64,000 nucleotides of DNA from Przewalskia tangutica (taxonomy: Eukaryota > Streptophyta > Magnoliopsida > Solanales > Solanaceae): positions 13,404,368 to 13,468,367 of the forward strand of contig CM056721.1 in NCBI GenBank assembly GCA_029844215.1, given 5' to 3'. Position numbers and translations under genes: made by a program. The notes below the pieces were generated by a model, which was not told where the DNA came from, searched no databases, and saw nothing but the letters and a program-made list of their open reading frames with translations. Numbering within the stretch: position 1 is the stretch's first letter; the number at the start of each line of letters is the position of its first letter. Below, piece after piece: positions 12,110 to 25,290 of the stretch.

Positions 12110-13438
12110 TGTTAGCGATTTTTCAAATGCTCACGCAAGTGTACATATCGTTCCAAGTAATATAGTCTGTAAGATCGAATATCGTCCACAGAGACTGGTT
12201 TTCAATTATCGAACATCTAATCTTTAGTTTCTATTTGGTGATCGTTAATTTGTTTGTATTTTTTATCTAATAACTAAACTAAAATAAATTGCAAAAAATA
12301 AACTAAAGTGATGATACTAAGGGTTTAAAACAGTTATGATGGAAATAGGGCATCCAATCTCCTCAACTTTTCACTCTTTCACGTGTTAATGCAATGCTAG
12401 TGACTCTTCTTCTTATTAATATATCAGGTTAACTAGTCTGCCATCATATTCCGGTTAGGATATACGAGAGCTCAACCTTGTGCAGAAACCTTCTACCCTA
12501 TGATAGATTTTACCACACAGGATGATTAAGAACAATAACCTTAAATACTACACAAGTATCGGGGTACTTTCGTCCGCGATTTTAACCTATGTCAAAACAA
12601 CTACAACATATTAAAATCTCCCCTCTCGGATCTCGATTCTGAATTATATAAGTGATGACAATTAATGGTCAGTTAATTATCAAGCAATCAAAATAATATT
12701 GAATAGATCTTAATACGAGTGAAGAAGAAATCACTAACTATGTATTAACTATATGACAGAGTTTCAAGAAGATTCGAATGAAAAACCCTAATAAAGTAAT
12801 TAGCTCCTAAACATTGTCATGTCAAGAACTAAATTACAATCCAACATAAACTGAAATAAAATAAGAGAAAGGAAAAGAACTTGAACAAAGTTGTCTCCAA
12901 TCTTGTGTCTTGCCTCCCTTCCTAGGCTACCTAAAGTAGAATCAATAATGTGTACAGGATGTCTCCATAAGGTCATGGTTTTAGGGATTTATATTTGAGA
13001 AAACTTGCGCTTCGGACCCTTTTAACCCTCTGAAATTCGGCCCAAAAATCATATTTTCCGCGTCGACGCTGTGGCCCTGCAGGTTGGCTCCACTGCGCTG
13101 AAAATACTGAAGCAAAATCAGACGCCGCATGTAATTAGTGCCGCGGCGCCTGTGACGTTATTTGGTCAGATTTTCGGTTTTGTGTCCTTTTTTCGTCCGG
13201 ACTTCGTCAGATCTCTTCTATGCTTCCCGGGACTTCTTAGACTTCATTTCTTGGCCTTTTTAGTGTGCAATTCCATCTCAATTAAGCTCATTTCATCTTC
13301 TTTTTTCCATTTCTTCATTTAGGACCGTTGTGACTCAAAAGAATGAAAAACGACCCTAACACGACACTAATTTTGAAGAGAATGAGAAAAATACTAACTA
13401 AAAATGACTCTAAAAGTGTATATAAAATATGCCTAACA
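12110..13438 (-). mobile_element. Solo LTR of an Athila-like element (TSD AGATG)
   Basis: Begins TGTTAG and ends CTAACA. It is flanked by AGATG at 12105-12109 and 13439-13443. On the minus strand it follows the same plan as the LTRs at 35000-36364 and 56152-57595: a start with TATATACAC, a GC-rich block with GCCGCGGCGCC, and an end with a CACTTGCGTGAGCA-like segment. No internal region or second LTR is present, so it is a solo LTR formed by recombination. It interrupts the Copia 1 pol gene. Confidence 0.9.
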
Positions 13439-14332
13439 AGATGACTTACAAGCTGACATGTCAGCCCGTTCAATGATTGTTGATGCATACTTCCTCTGAT
13501 ATAGAAATAGACCACTTGCATGACGAGTGACATCTAAAACCAAAAAATAACTCAATGGCCCTAAATTATTCATAGCAAATTCTGAGCTGAGAAGTGATAT
13601 GATATACTAGTGAAGTGCATTAGAGAAATCAGTCAATATAATGTCATCCACATACAAAAGAATGTAGGCTATAAAGTCTCATTACGGTATATGAATAGAG
13701 AATGATCAGACTTGTTGTGAGAAAATTCAAGAGTAGAAACGTAATCTGCAAATCTCTTGTACCAGGCCCGGTGAGCCTTTTTTATCCCATATAAAGATTT
13801 CTTCAACAAACATACATGATTCGAATGAGCGGAGTTCCTGAAACCCAATGACTGATGCATGTATATTATTTCTTTGAGTTCTCCGTGTTAGAAGGCATTT
13901 TTCACGTCCAGGCTCCAGCTGATGAATGAGTCATGATTTTGAGAGAGATGGACTGAGAACAGTGTGAATAGTTATCGGTTTGACCACCGGACTAAACGTC
14001 TCTCCATAATCCATGCTAATAAGTTGAGTTTTGCCATCACATACATGACGTGTCATATGCCTCTCAAAACACTCATCGGATTTTTCTTTATGAGTAAAAA
14101 TCCACATAGAACGAATCATATTAACATCAGGTGGACGAGACACCAACTCCCACATCTTATTTTCAATAAGATCATTATATTCATTATTCATAGCCATTTT
14201 CCAATTCGGATCACGAAGGGAAGACACGGGATTACGTGGTAGAGGGGATTTAATACCATTAGAGTTGAGATTAAATTGTTGCTTTGGTTTAGAAATTCCC
14301 CATTGATTGCGAGTAACTGGCCGTGAAGCCAA
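13439..14332 (-). pseudogene. Copia 1 reverse transcriptase remnant
   Basis: Minus-strand fragments read WKMAMNNEYNDLIENKMWEL (the PNW..AM.EE.NAL motif region), DYGETFSPVVKPITI, CLLKKSLYGIKKAHRAWYKR and, at 13641-13655, the catalytic YVDDI. This is the Copia RT order. Several stops and shifts separate them, and the segment between PVVKP and KKSLYG has lost the usual QLDVKNAFLHG motif (about 13860-13930 is partly deleted). It stops at the solo LTR and resumes as RNase H beyond it. Confidence 0.85.
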
Positions 14333-14548
14333 AATATAAGTGGTTTGGATTTGGGTGTGGGCTGGTCCAATTCCCGACTGGACCGACTCGGCCCACCACC
14401 CGTTGGAAAGGGGATGGGGCCAGTGGGCAGTGGACTACCTCGGTGGGCTCGGCGATGCGTCGAGGTCATACAGCGATCGATCTGCGATTGGATTGGGCAA
14501 TGGCGTGAGCAATGACTGGTTGGCTTAAAGCGGTGAGCGATGGGCGAA

Positions 14549-15677
14549 TTAGGCGATGGCGATGGGTCGAATTAGGTCAGCTAGTCCATGTGCCCTGGTG
14601 TCGGACTTGGCCCAGTGATAGACCACATAAAGTGAAATCCCACCATCCAAAAAATCATATGAACGGGATGTTAAACTATGTAACTTAGCAAACGAAAATT
14701 GGGTTTCATCGAAAATGACATGACGATTAATGATGATTTTGTTAGAGGATAGATCATAGCATTTGTAACCACGATGATTAGATGGGTAACCCAAAAAAGA
14801 CACAAACGATAGAGCGGGCTTGAAGTTTATTTATGGTACTGGAGGAAAAGAGAAGATAATATAAACACCCAAATAACCGAAGATGAGAATAAGACGAGTC
14901 TTTTTTATAAAGAATTTTGAGTGAAGATTGGTAGGCTAATCCTTTGTTAGAGAGGATGTTGAGAAGGTAATTTTCCATTTGTAATACATGATGCCAAAAT
15001 GAAGGCGGTAATGAGGCATAGGCTAATAATGTACAAACAATATTATTAATGGTGCAAATTTTTCTCTCGGCTTTCTCATTTTATGATGAAGTATGTGGAC
15101 ACGAGAGTAAAAAACATACACCATTAGCCTTACAAAATTCCCAAAATGGCCCATTATCAAAATCCTTTTCATTATCACATTGAATGTTCTTAACCTTCCG
15201 TTCAAATTGAGTACAGATAAATGCTCTAAATGATATAAACGTGGAATAAACTTAAGACTTTTTAGATAATATAAATGTCCACAAAAAATTAGAGTAATCA
15301 TCCAATAACAAAACATAATAATGGTGGCCCGAAGAGCTCAAAACGGGAGACGTCCAAAAATCACTATGGATAATATCAAAAGGTAACATAGTAATAGAAT
15401 TAGACGCAACAAAAGACAATTTAACATATTTTCCAAGAGGACGGGAAGGATAAATATTAGAACTACGAGTGCGATTACACTCAATAAATTTAGAGTTTCT
15501 AAAGGAGTTAAAAATATATGCGCCCGGATGACCCAAATGTGCATGTCTTAAAGAATGCGTTAAAACTGCAAAAGTTGATGGTGTGGCTTGATTTGTGGTG
15601 ATGGTGGTGGTGATGGAATAAAGCTCACCCAAACTATCACATCTCATTAGATGCATCCTCGTCCAGAAATCATTCAC
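14549..15677 (-). pseudogene. Copia 1 integrase remnant
   Basis: The minus strand shows a pre-integrase stretch (HAHLGHPGAYIFNSFRNSKF), the core start (LPFDIIHSDFWTSPVLSSSG, then YYVLLLDDYSNFLWTF), and the C-terminal part with YSHLRLFGCLYYLLF and LGYPSNHRGYKCYDLSSNKI. The zinc-finger cysteines are largely lost (the expected C..C appears as IYPSRPLG). At least two frameshifts lie between 15020 and 15320. The family enzyme inserts the cDNA into host DNA; this copy is dead. The stretch from 14330 to 14590 between integrase and RT is GC-rich, poorly conserved linker without recognisable domains. Confidence 0.85.
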
Positions 15678-15699
15678 ATAAAATCCAAATGGATCAAAT

Positions 15700-16040
15700 T
15701 CAACAGAAAATCGAGTTATCAGTGGTAAATTTCCTAACGGACACCAAATGTTTAATCAATTGAGGAGCATGAAGGACATTTTTCAAGGATAAAGACGGGT
15801 TTGGAAGAGACAAATTTGTGTGACCATAACCCCGAATTAGAATTGAATGACCATTACCAACAATTATGTCATGATTTTTGCTCAAATTGAAATAAGACAA
15901 GAGATTACCTTTCGCGGATGTCATATGAGAAGTAGCATTGGTGTCCATGTACCAATTTGCATCTAGAGGATTTAGCCCAAGTGTATGTATCATGCCTCGA
16001 TATCCGTGTGGGTCAGAGAGGTTGTTGGGCTTGTTGCAGT
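15700..16040 (-). pseudogene. Copia 1 protease remnant
   Basis: The minus strand encodes GLNPLDANWYMDTNATSHMT, then HDIIVGNGHSILIRGYGHTN and LKNVLHAPQLIKHLVSVRKF, the Copia aspartic protease region. The active-site DTGA appears as DTNA, so the catalytic motif is damaged. The 5' end of this segment is cut by the hAT-like element starting at 16041; the gag remnant resumes at 18150. Confidence 0.85.
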
Positions 16041-16564
16041 TAGGGATATCAATTGGGCGGGGCGGGGGAAGGGTACCCCATACTCGTACTCGCCACCTAA
16101 AATCCACGCCCATCCCCGCCCCACCACCCATCACGGGTAGAAAATCCTCCACCTGCCCCCGTCCCACTTACCTCTGGCGGGTACCCACACACCCGGCGGA
16201 TATCCACCTAAACAACTCCCACAAATTACAACATTAACTAAATTGATGACAATTGAGATGGACCACATGGAAATGAGAACAAATATAATGCATTACATAT
16301 ATAAAGAATCGCCATAACAATAAAAAAAAATCATTTGTTGTCTTGTTCAGCAATGCCATCTTGGCCAAATTTAATTGCCAGCAAGAAAGGGGGACAAAAG
16401 ATAGGAAAAGCTCATGAAGTATAGAAAATGCTAGGAAAATAAGATAGTAGACACAAGGACTATACTTACAATCACTGATAATTTCACTAATATCTAAATA
16501 AATAAAAGGATTAAGAAATGAGGCAAGGGAAAAATGAAAAAAAATGGAGAAAGGATAAAGAAGG

Positions 16565-16690
<126 letters not shown>

Positions 16691-16755
16691 GATACATAAA
16701 GATCAAAGATTGTGACAAAGCATTTGACACTACAAGTCTCTCAATCACTTGGAAG

Positions 16756-17694
16756 TAGGGGTGTACAAAACAGGACCGGACCGGAAAATCGGACCGGAAC
16801 GGACAGGACTGGTCCGGTCCTCGGTCCGTCAAAATGGTGGATTTCGGTTTTCCGGTCCGGTAAAACGGAATTTTGTCGGGCCGAATGGGCGATTTTTTTT
16901 AAAATTGAATTTCCAATACTGAAATTGACATTCTCGGACGCGGTGCCACACAATTTTTACGTTGAAATCAATTGTACATCGCGAGATATTTAGATTTGAA
17001 AAGGGGAAAAACGTAACGATTTGGGGGAAAAGTGAAATTGAGGGGCAAGATGGACGTTTTTGGAGAAATCGGCGGAATCAAATCGCTTATGCAGTTTGGC
17101 CGCCCCGTATCGAAAAAATACGCGAAATCAAAAAAAAATTAGGTAAAACGGACGTCCGAGCGCAAAGTTATGACCGTATAAAGTTTGATCAATTTACAAC
17201 CTATATTAGATATGTCAATACGTCCGGATGTGGTGGTGGGTGGATGGGGCTGTCTGGGGGCTGGCGAGGAGGGTGGGGGGGGCGGGGCAAATCATTCGGT
17301 CCGAGTAATCTATAATTTCGGTCCGGTCCGATTTTAACCTTTTGTGCACCCATAGTTTCAGGAATGTCCAAATTCCAAATAGAAAATAGAAAATATAAAT
17401 GTGGTGTGTAACTTTAATTAATGAGTAGTTCAGTAGTTCGTATACGAACCAAGTACATTTGGTGATTTTCTTTAAGTTAGTCATATTAATGAAATAAAGT
17501 TTATTGAAGGATAAGGAAAAAAACAAACATATTTAATGAGATTGATAAACGAACACATTCTTAAAAAATTATAATTTATAAATTGCATTTAACAAAAAAA
17601 AAAAAAAAAAAAAAAAAACGGTCCAACCGGTCCTCGGTCCAGAAAAATTCTGAATTCCGGTTCCGGTCCGGTTCTGGACCGGTGAACACCCCTA
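16756..17694. mobile_element. hAT-like non-autonomous element B (GGTCCGG repeats)
   Basis: Starts TAGGGGTGTACAAAAC, ends GTGAACACCCCTA and is flanked by an exact 8-bp duplication CTTGGAAG (16748-16755 and 17695-17702). Subterminal parts are packed with GGACCGG and GGTCCGG motifs. The core (about 16895-17210), with ATTTCCAATACTGAAATTGA and CGAAAAAATACGCGAAATCA, matches element A at 3455-3710. A 24-base A run lies near 17585-17618. No transposase is encoded. Confidence 0.93.
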
Positions 17695-18149
17695 CTTGGA
17701 AGTAATAAAACAAGGCGATGTCAGTTGGAAATCCGCATAGACTTCCAATTTCATTTGACTCTTGAGTAATGAATTGAGATGTAGTAATGAGATGTAGGTA
17801 ACTAGGGTTTTTGTCCTTTTTGTTGAGTTCGATGGCGAGTTGAAATTTGAGTCTCTACCGAATGAATTAATAAAAAGAGAGGACCCAAGTCAGTGAGAAA
17901 TTGCCAAATAAATTAGTAAATAACCTAATTAAATTAATAGGCGGGGTGGGTACGAACGATGCGGGTAGCGGAGCGGGGCGGGTGCGGTGCGGGTCTTATA
18001 TGAAATTCACCCCCGCCCCACTACCCATGGCGGGTAGCACTTTTGATACTCATACCCGCCTCACCACCCACCAAACCATCCCCATATCCGCCCCAACTGG
18101 AGCGGGTGCGGGGCGGTACCCGCATTTATCCGCCCCACTGACATCCCTA

Positions 18150-19185
18150 GTTGCAGCGAAGGCCTGCTATAGACAAGGCCCAAGCAGGCCAGGCTGCTGC
18201 TATTGAGGCCTAAACTGGGTTGTCTGCTTCTGTCGGCTGGTGGGCCTAGCCCAATTTTGTGTTGGGTATGGGCAAGGCGGGATGGGCCACTGCCCATTGG
18301 CCCAAGGTTGTTGCCAGGTGTGCTGTGGCCCGGATCCTGCTAGTCGCCACCACGTCCGCAACTACCGCCACCGCGACCACCACCCTTGCCACTGTTGCGG
18401 CCACTGCCATGATTTTTTCCACTGTGGTTGCGGTTTTGACCCATTTTGCCACCACCGTTCTTACATTTTTTACTATAATTTTCAGAGAATGATTTAGAGT
18501 CATCGGTTTCTCGGGACGTGGCCGCTATCATGACAGAATGTGCTCCGGTTGCGGCCTTTTTAGCTAACCCCACCTCTTCTAAAATGAGCATGCAACGTGC
18601 TTGGTATAAATGTGGGATAAAATTTCTTTGGCGAAGGAGAGTTCCAACCCTGTTATATGCTTCAGAGAGGTCCACAACCATTTGAAGAACGAGACGATCA
18701 TTCGTGATCGATACTCCGATGTTCTTGAGTTGATATGATAATTCCTTGAGCTTTTGACAATACGGGGAGGCATTCGGAAAATCCTCCATAGTTGTGTGAG
18801 AGAATTTTTGCTCAAGGGTAACGACACTAGAATTTTCGTTATCATGGAATATGTCACGCAATCTATTTCAAGCTTCCATTTTCGTGACGTCGGGTTCGAT
18901 AATTGTATGCAAGAGATCCGTAGAGATGGTGGAATAAATCCATTGAAGGACCGTAACATCAACAGTTGCCCATAACTCATTTCATCATCGGTGGAAGACA
19001 CCTTCTCCGTGCTTTTTTTCCGGTTTGACGATGTGATGGAGGACTCTATGAGACCTTGCGTGGATTTTAAAAAGTTCCACCCACGTCGCATATTGGACAT
19101 TTTCCATTTCAAGGATGATAAGGATGTTGTTATTTATGTTGGAGACTGCAAGAGCAGGATGTAAGATATTCTTTGTGTTAGACAT
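18150..19185 (-). pseudogene. Copia 1 gag remnant
   Basis: The minus strand starts at ATG 19183-19185 with MSNTKNILHPALAVSNINNN and a segment VQYATWVELFKIHARSHRVL. After frameshifts it continues as DIFHDNENSSVVTLEQKFSH, YCQKLKELSYQLKNIGVSIT, LVLQMVVDLSEAYNRVGTLL and EEVGLAKKAATGAHSVM, then a Gly/Arg-rich tail. This is the UBN2-type gag of Ale-like Copia elements, which forms the particle that packages the RNA. No zinc knuckle is visible. The tail is cut off by the hAT-like element at 18149. Confidence 0.85.
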
Positions 19186-19210
19186 GACTTAGGGGAGATT
19201 TTTTTTTGTG

Positions 19211-19387
19211 AAAGAGAATAATCCCTTAATGATCTCATTAATTTAATTAGCTTATATACATTATATACAACAGTCATCCTAGGCTATAATTACTGAAATT
19301 AAATATATACCTAACTAATATAAAAAATTACTACAATAATTAAAGATACAAAAGATCACTAATGATATCAATAGAATATATTTCAGT
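19211..19387 (-). repeat. 5' LTR of Copia 1
   Basis: Aligns with 11171-11360 over most of its length (ATTCTATTGATATCATTAGT, then GTATATAAGCTAATTAAA). Differences run to roughly one base in eight by eye, which points to an old insertion. The outer end lacks the TGATAGAATATATG start seen in the other LTR, so it is slightly truncated. Confidence 0.75.
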
Positions 19388-22069
19388 CTTAACTCATTTA
19401 TTTATTTATTTATTTATTTATTTATTTTGGATATAGATGTCTCATTTCTTATTCTTGTAAGTTGTAAGTACCAATTAATCATTTTCTCTTTCATGTTTTT
19501 TTTTTTTTTGCCTTCTCGTTATTAGAGAGAGGGGGTGGAATCCACTAGAAGAAATAAAAGACTTGTTAAAGCTAACCTCAAATCTGCAATTGAAAACCCT
19601 AAGCATGGATTGTAGCTTTCCCTGAAATTGAATGCATATATAGTTGAAAGTGAGATTTCTTCGTACGCATTTATTGGCTTCCCATTTATTTTACATACAA
19701 AATACATAGTTTATTTATATTATAAGTCGGTCGATCAAATAGTAGTAGTAGTAGTTAAATAAGGCGAGAAGGTGCATTGTGCCGTCTGTGTTCTATTCTG
19801 TGTATCTTGAAAAACATATCATACTCGGAGCATTTAATAATAATATCACTTGGAGATGCTCCTAATTTCCTATTTGATTAGAGGGATACATTAAGTTTTC
19901 GCTATGTGTGGATTTGAAAAAGAATCGAACCACAATGATATATTATACGCAGTCTTACCTTACATTTCTGTAAAAGGTTATTTTCACGGCTTGAACTCGT
20001 GACCTCTAAATCACGTGACATAAATTTTACCACTTACTTTAAAGCTCACGACATTATTTCCCATTTGATTTTTCACTGTTTTATAATTCAAACAGTTTTG
20101 TGCAAAAAAAAATTATATTATAAAGAGTTTAATAATTTAAGGTTAGCAATATTGTTTTTTAAGCATGTGCTAATTATGATGTGCTCCCCTTGTTCTTTCC
20201 TTTTCCAATCATTTCTAATTTCTTTTTTCTTCCGCAATCATTTCTTTTTTCTAAATATATATTTGTAGGTTTTTAATAATAATTGGTATCATGGGGCTCT
20301 ATTAATATAGGTACCATACCTAGTGGCCTTTATTAATTCTAATTTCCCCCTTGTTCTTGGGAAGGTCTTCTCTTTTTAACAAAAAAATAAGGCCTTCTAT
20401 TGTTACACTGGGTATTCCGGATTTCCGATATGGCATACTCCGTCTCCTTCTGTATTTTGTTTCACTTTACGGGTCATAATTACTATTCGGAGAGTTAAAT
20501 ATTTTTTTATCATAATTTTATAAATATTTTAAATTATTAATTATGATAACTTATAATATTTTTTGTTTTTAAAAAAAGATGTAAATGGTATTAAAAATGA
20601 ATATCTATTATAAGTCCTAATTACCATAACAATTAATCAGTTTAATATTCATACTTTGAATCAAATCACATAAATAAAACTAAGGGAGTAATATATTTGT
20701 GTTCCATTTTAGATATGTTTCCATTTTTGGACAAAGCCCTCCGTCGTCACAACTGATGACAAGTAGTCCATAATTATCGGAAAAAGTTTTGTTCTTTTAT
20801 TTTTTATTAATTGAGCAAAGGGTGTTCTCAAGGTACTTAAATCTGAGAAAGTTCTTTATTGATTTTCTCACATGCATGATAAAATAATATGTGCTTTTCT
20901 CGTTCTGTTGAAGCTTAAGGAGATATCCGAATATTTTCTTGAAAAACCTGTCTATAGTTTGCCGAGCACCTGTTAATATCCAAATCTTGTCTGTAATACT
21001 ATTTCATTAAATTCTAAATTAGCTGTATTTACTCTCATTATAATTTGATATATTTGACAAGATTGAATATCTTTTTTCGCTTTATTTGTCAATATAATTA
21101 AAACATATAGTTTATCTTCTCTAATTTTATATGAAAATTATTTTCTCGAAGATCAGTAGATCTGAGAACTACACTTTAGCTAGCTTTAGAGTTCTTGTAT
21201 TACCGTTCGCTCTTTTGTAAAGTGACACAGCATTTGAAGCTATCATCATGAAAACTAACGATGCAAGTATGCAACTAGCAAAAAGTACCACTATATAGAT
21301 TAATTAGTTTCGACAAAACAGTTTCAATAATGAAGCTTTAATTAAACAACTTGCTTTTATTAATGATAATTAGTCAGCGTTGCACTTCATCTATTTGGAG
21401 ATTAGTGTCTCCAAAGATCTTCCTTTAGATCTTTTGAATAATTGTAGGTCCCATCAAAGTCGAATTAACAACTTTAAAACTCAATTACTACTTACACTTG
21501 TTATAAAAATACTTTGTTTCACATTCTACTGACTTAATTATAGTCTCAAGTGCCCGTTTGCATTAGATAGATGGCGGTTTCTATGTCTATATATAGATGG
21601 CTACAAAGTCATGATGTGTGAAATTAGAAAAATATGGAGCATTGTTGATATATACACGTTTTATCGTTTCACATTACTTCCCACATAGAAATATATTTCG
21701 TAAAAGTTATGTAAAGCTAAATATCAGAAACCATAGTATATATGTAGTGCAGCGTTGTAAAATAATGTAAAAAATTATTGATATATTCTTTCTTTTAGTC
21801 CTTATGATACACGACTCAATATATTTAACGTTCAGATAATTAAATGTGTATCTTTGATCCCTTGACGTAGGAAAAATATTTTGTTTAACAATATATAGAA
21901 CATTATATTATCGTCAAATATGAAGTAACAATGCGAATTTAACATAACATATGAATAATTAAATGGTGGAACAATTAATAAATACGATAAATTTGTAAAT
22001 ATTTACAAGCTAAGACAATCAGAAACAGTTAAATTTATGGAGTAATTACACCCTATGTTAATTAGGGTA
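19388..22069. other. Intergenic region without recognised gene
   Basis: AT-rich sequence with simple repeats (TTTA)n at about 19400-19430 and (AGT)n at about 19740-19755. I see no coding region, RNA gene or paired repeat here on either strand. Confidence 0.6.
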
Positions 22070-22865
22070 CTAATGCTATCAAAATTAACCCATAAATCTT
22101 ACAAAAAATGACACACTCCCTCCTCCTCCTCCCTCTCTCTTCTTCGCCAGAACATAATTGTCGTCATCTCCCAACCACGACGAGACGCACCCGGTGATCG
22201 GCACCTCCAGAAAGGACAAAGAAAGAGTTTGTTGGCCTTCTCTCTTTGCACTCACTCCCTCCGCCTCCCCCCCCCCCCCCCCAGGCCTCATCTCTCTGCC
22301 GCGATTACTTTCTCTTTCTCTTTCTCCGACGATGACTTTTCCGGTGGATCAAATCTGACCGCCTCCTCCGCTGTGGTGACTCAGATCTGATAATAAATTA
22401 CCTAAATCTAGATCTATCCTTGCTAGATATAGATCTATCGGAAAACCCATCAAGGTGGTGGTGGAGTAACCGGTGGTGGAGCGTTGGTGGCGGCAATAAA
22501 ATAACGACGACGGTGAGGGTCGCTGGAGGTGGTTGAGGTTGGCGTTGGATAAATTGGGAGGGGCATGGATAGTGGGTGTATAATAGGGTATAATAGTGTA
22601 TATGGTGTATACATCTCTCTTATACACTATTATACATTTTATACACCTCTATACATAATGTATCTGTCTTGTATACTTTATGTATATAGGTGTATAAAAA
22701 TGTATACACCTTCAAACACTTGTATACATAATGTATTTGTCGTTTGTATATAAGTGTATAACACTGTATAAAAGTGTTTGGGTCAAAGCTTTGCAATGTA
22801 AATTTTGAACTATTTTTTGCAATATAAGTGAGCAAATTATATATTTTTGAAATTTCTTCATTATT
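22070..22865. mobile_element. Dispersed repeat with exchanged contents (copy 2)
   Basis: Shares its first ~45 bases and its last ~170 bases with the repeat at 228-1075, but the middle differs. Here it has a TCC-rich and C-rich stretch (C run at about 22268-22282) and a segment at 22480-22560 followed by multiple GTATAC/TGTATA-rich variants (22575-22770). The interior could derive from the start of a host gene (open frames rich in Pro or Gly), but I do not recognise it. Element class is unknown. Confidence 0.5.
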
Positions 22866-23114
22866 TATTGAATGTGTAGTACGCTTAATCCAATATCATA
22901 AAGACTAAATCAGAATCTATTAACTAGGTTTAATGTCAAGACCAAAAGTGTTATTCTTATTTTCCTGGACCAGAAGTGATATACCCTTTTGAGAATAAAC
23001 AAAACGTCCAAGATACAATCACTATACAAATATCTTTCCTCCTATATTTTTATTTTGAAAAGAACAGTTCCTTAAAAATAATAATCAAAGATTGTCGAAT
23101 TGGCGGTGTGTCTT

Positions 23115-23276
23115 TGATAGAGAATATATTAATATTCTCCATATATTATGTAATTATTATTCTAGTGTAATTATCTAAAGTAAAGATCTTTCTCCAATTA
23201 GGTTTTTAAATTGTAAACACCTATAAATATTGCATTAATGAGAAGCCTCCAACCAAGAAGAATTGCACTATTCTAC
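23115..23276 (+). repeat. 5' LTR of Copia 2
   Basis: Starts TGATAGAGAATATATTAATA and ends CACTATTCTACA, directly followed by the methionine-tRNA-type primer site TGGTATCAAGAGTC. It contains CCTATAAATATTGC, a TATA-like box. Pairs with 26621-26780. Confidence 0.9.
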
Positions 23277-23331
23277 ATGGTATCAAGAGTCAAAACCCTA
23301 ACACTCTAAAATTCTTTTTTTTCCGGCCGCC

Positions 23332-24814
23332 TGGTGCGCGATTTATGCACACACTTACGCAAGTGCACGTGTCGTGTCAAGTAATATAGTCTAGGTAAGA
23401 CTGAATATCGTCCTCAAGGATTGGTTTTCAAGTACCGATTATCTATTCTATGATATCTATTTGGTTAACGTAAATTGAATTGGAATTCTAAACTAATAAT
23501 GCAGGAAATAAACTAATTATAAAAATACTTTGATTTAAATCAGTTATGATGGATAATTAGGGCTTCCAAGATCATCAACTATCCACTCTATTCAATCCTT
23601 AATACAATTAGACTGACTTCTTCTTTTACGTTAAGATAGCAGGTTTACTAAGCTGTTTTATACTCCTGTTAAGGTTATATAAACACTCAACTCCAGTACG
23701 ACACTTTTCTACCTTTCGGTGATAAGGTTGACTCTAGAGGAGGATTAAGAACAAAAACCTTATTAATGCTACACAAGTAATCGGGTATTTTCATCCACGA
23801 TTCAACCTATGTCTATCCAACTACAGCATATTCACAACCTCCCCTTTCGAATTTCGGTTAGAAATCATAAGAATTATGATAATTAGTGATCAATTAATTA
23901 TCAAGCAATCAAAACAACTATTGAATAAATCTTAAATAAGTGAAGAAGAAATCAACTAATTTATTAATTCATGAATAAGAGTTTCAAGAGAATCACAAGG
24001 AAATCCCTAACAAAATAATTAGCTCCTAGTCATTGTCACGCTAAGAACTAACATAATCTCCATACATGAACTGAAATAAACAAAGCAAAAAGAAAGAAAA
24101 AAAATACTCAAGAACGAGTCTCCAAGCCTTCTAGCATCCAAGGATTGTGTTGTGGAATATTTACAAGATGGAATGGTGGATGGATGGATGTAGAATGGTG
24201 AATGGTAGAATGGAGAATTGAAGGATGAATTCTTCTAATGATGTAGAGACTATTTATAGACCAAGAATCCTTTAGGTGAAGGGTTAAGAATTATGTAGGT
24301 AGAAAAAGTAATTAGAATCCTTTTAGGTAAGGGTTTTAAGGTAGGAAAAGTTATCCCTTTAGGTAGGAAAAGTTATCCCTTTAGGTAGGAAAAATTATCC
24401 CTTTATGATTCTGAAAACATGTCAAATTCGGCCCAGAACTTCATAAATCCCGCGTCGGCGCGCCTAGCGGAGCCGCGGCTGAAAATCAACAACTTTGAAC
24501 TTCCAGGCCGCTGCTCTGCGCATGGCCGGTGACGTTTTTCTGGCGGATTCCATTTCGTCGTCCTTTTTTCGTCCGGACTTCGTCTGATCTCCTCTATAAT
24601 TCCCGGAACTTCTTAGACTTCATTTCTTGGCCCTTTTTGTGTGTAATTCCATCTCATTTATGCTCATTTCATCTCCTTTTCGCCATTTCTCCATTTCTGA
24701 CCGATGTGACACAAAAGAAAGGAAAACGACCCTAATACTATACTAAACATAAATGAAATGAGTCAAATACTAACTAAAAATGACTCAAAAGGTGTATATA
24801 AAATACACCGATCA
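23332..24814 (-). mobile_element. Solo LTR of an Athila-like element (TSD CCGCC)
   Basis: Flanked by CCGCC at 23327-23331 and 24815-24819. On the minus strand it starts TGATCGGTGTATTTTATATA, identical to the starts at 31566, 34099, 35000 and 56152. It ends with a CACTTGCGTAAGTGTGTGCA segment as those LTRs do. The GC-rich block (24450-24535) has GCCGCGGC. In its middle a 22-bp unit, AGGTAGGAAAAGTTATCCCT plus TT, repeats three times (24339-24404). No internal region remains. Confidence 0.93.
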
Positions 24815-24929
24815 CCGCCACCTCCCCTTCTCTCTTTCCGGCGGCAACTCCCCAAACCCTAAAGAATTTTCACTGCCCCTCCCTTCTCTTTCCAAACTTC
24901 CGGCGGCAACATGTGTTCTCATGATTCCT

Positions 24930-25290
24930 TCTCCTTCACACAAGACGTCACACATCCTCCTCCTCTACCAACCATTTTCATCCGGCCTTCACCGTCACAA
25001 ATATCAAGAACTTTATACCTTTTGTTCTTGATCAAGAGGATGAACAATACTATTCATGGGTAGAATTATTTTAAATTCATGCTTGTGCCTACACCACTCT
25101 TGATTACATCGATGCCAACATACCCTGTTCGTATGACGTTAACAACACAACGTGGAAACGACTTGATGCTATCGTCAAACAATGTATATATGACACCGTA
25201 TCCAAGGATCTACTTCATACTATTATGAATGCATGTGCTTCAGCTCATGAACTATGGACAAGACTAGAGGAAATCTTCAGTCTAGTGGCA
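24930..25290 (+). pseudogene. Copia 2 gag fragment
   Basis: Reads FTVTNIKNFIPFVLDQEDEQ, then YYSWVELF, a stop, and HACAYTTLDYIDANIPCSYD, then WKRLDAIVKQCIYDTVSKDL and NACASAHELWTRLEEIFSL. This is the N-terminal half of Ale-type gag. The reading ends where the sequence jumps directly to the RT motif at about 25291-25330, which marks a large internal deletion. Confidence 0.85.

Noticed and set aside
18240..18503. Cys/His-rich frame on the plus strand resembling a zinc protein
   Set aside because: It is the reverse of the Gly/Arg-rich gag tail of Copia 1.
22085..22291. Gly-rich open frame on the minus strand
   Set aside because: Created by TCC and C runs; may hold part of a captured exon but nothing supports a protein.
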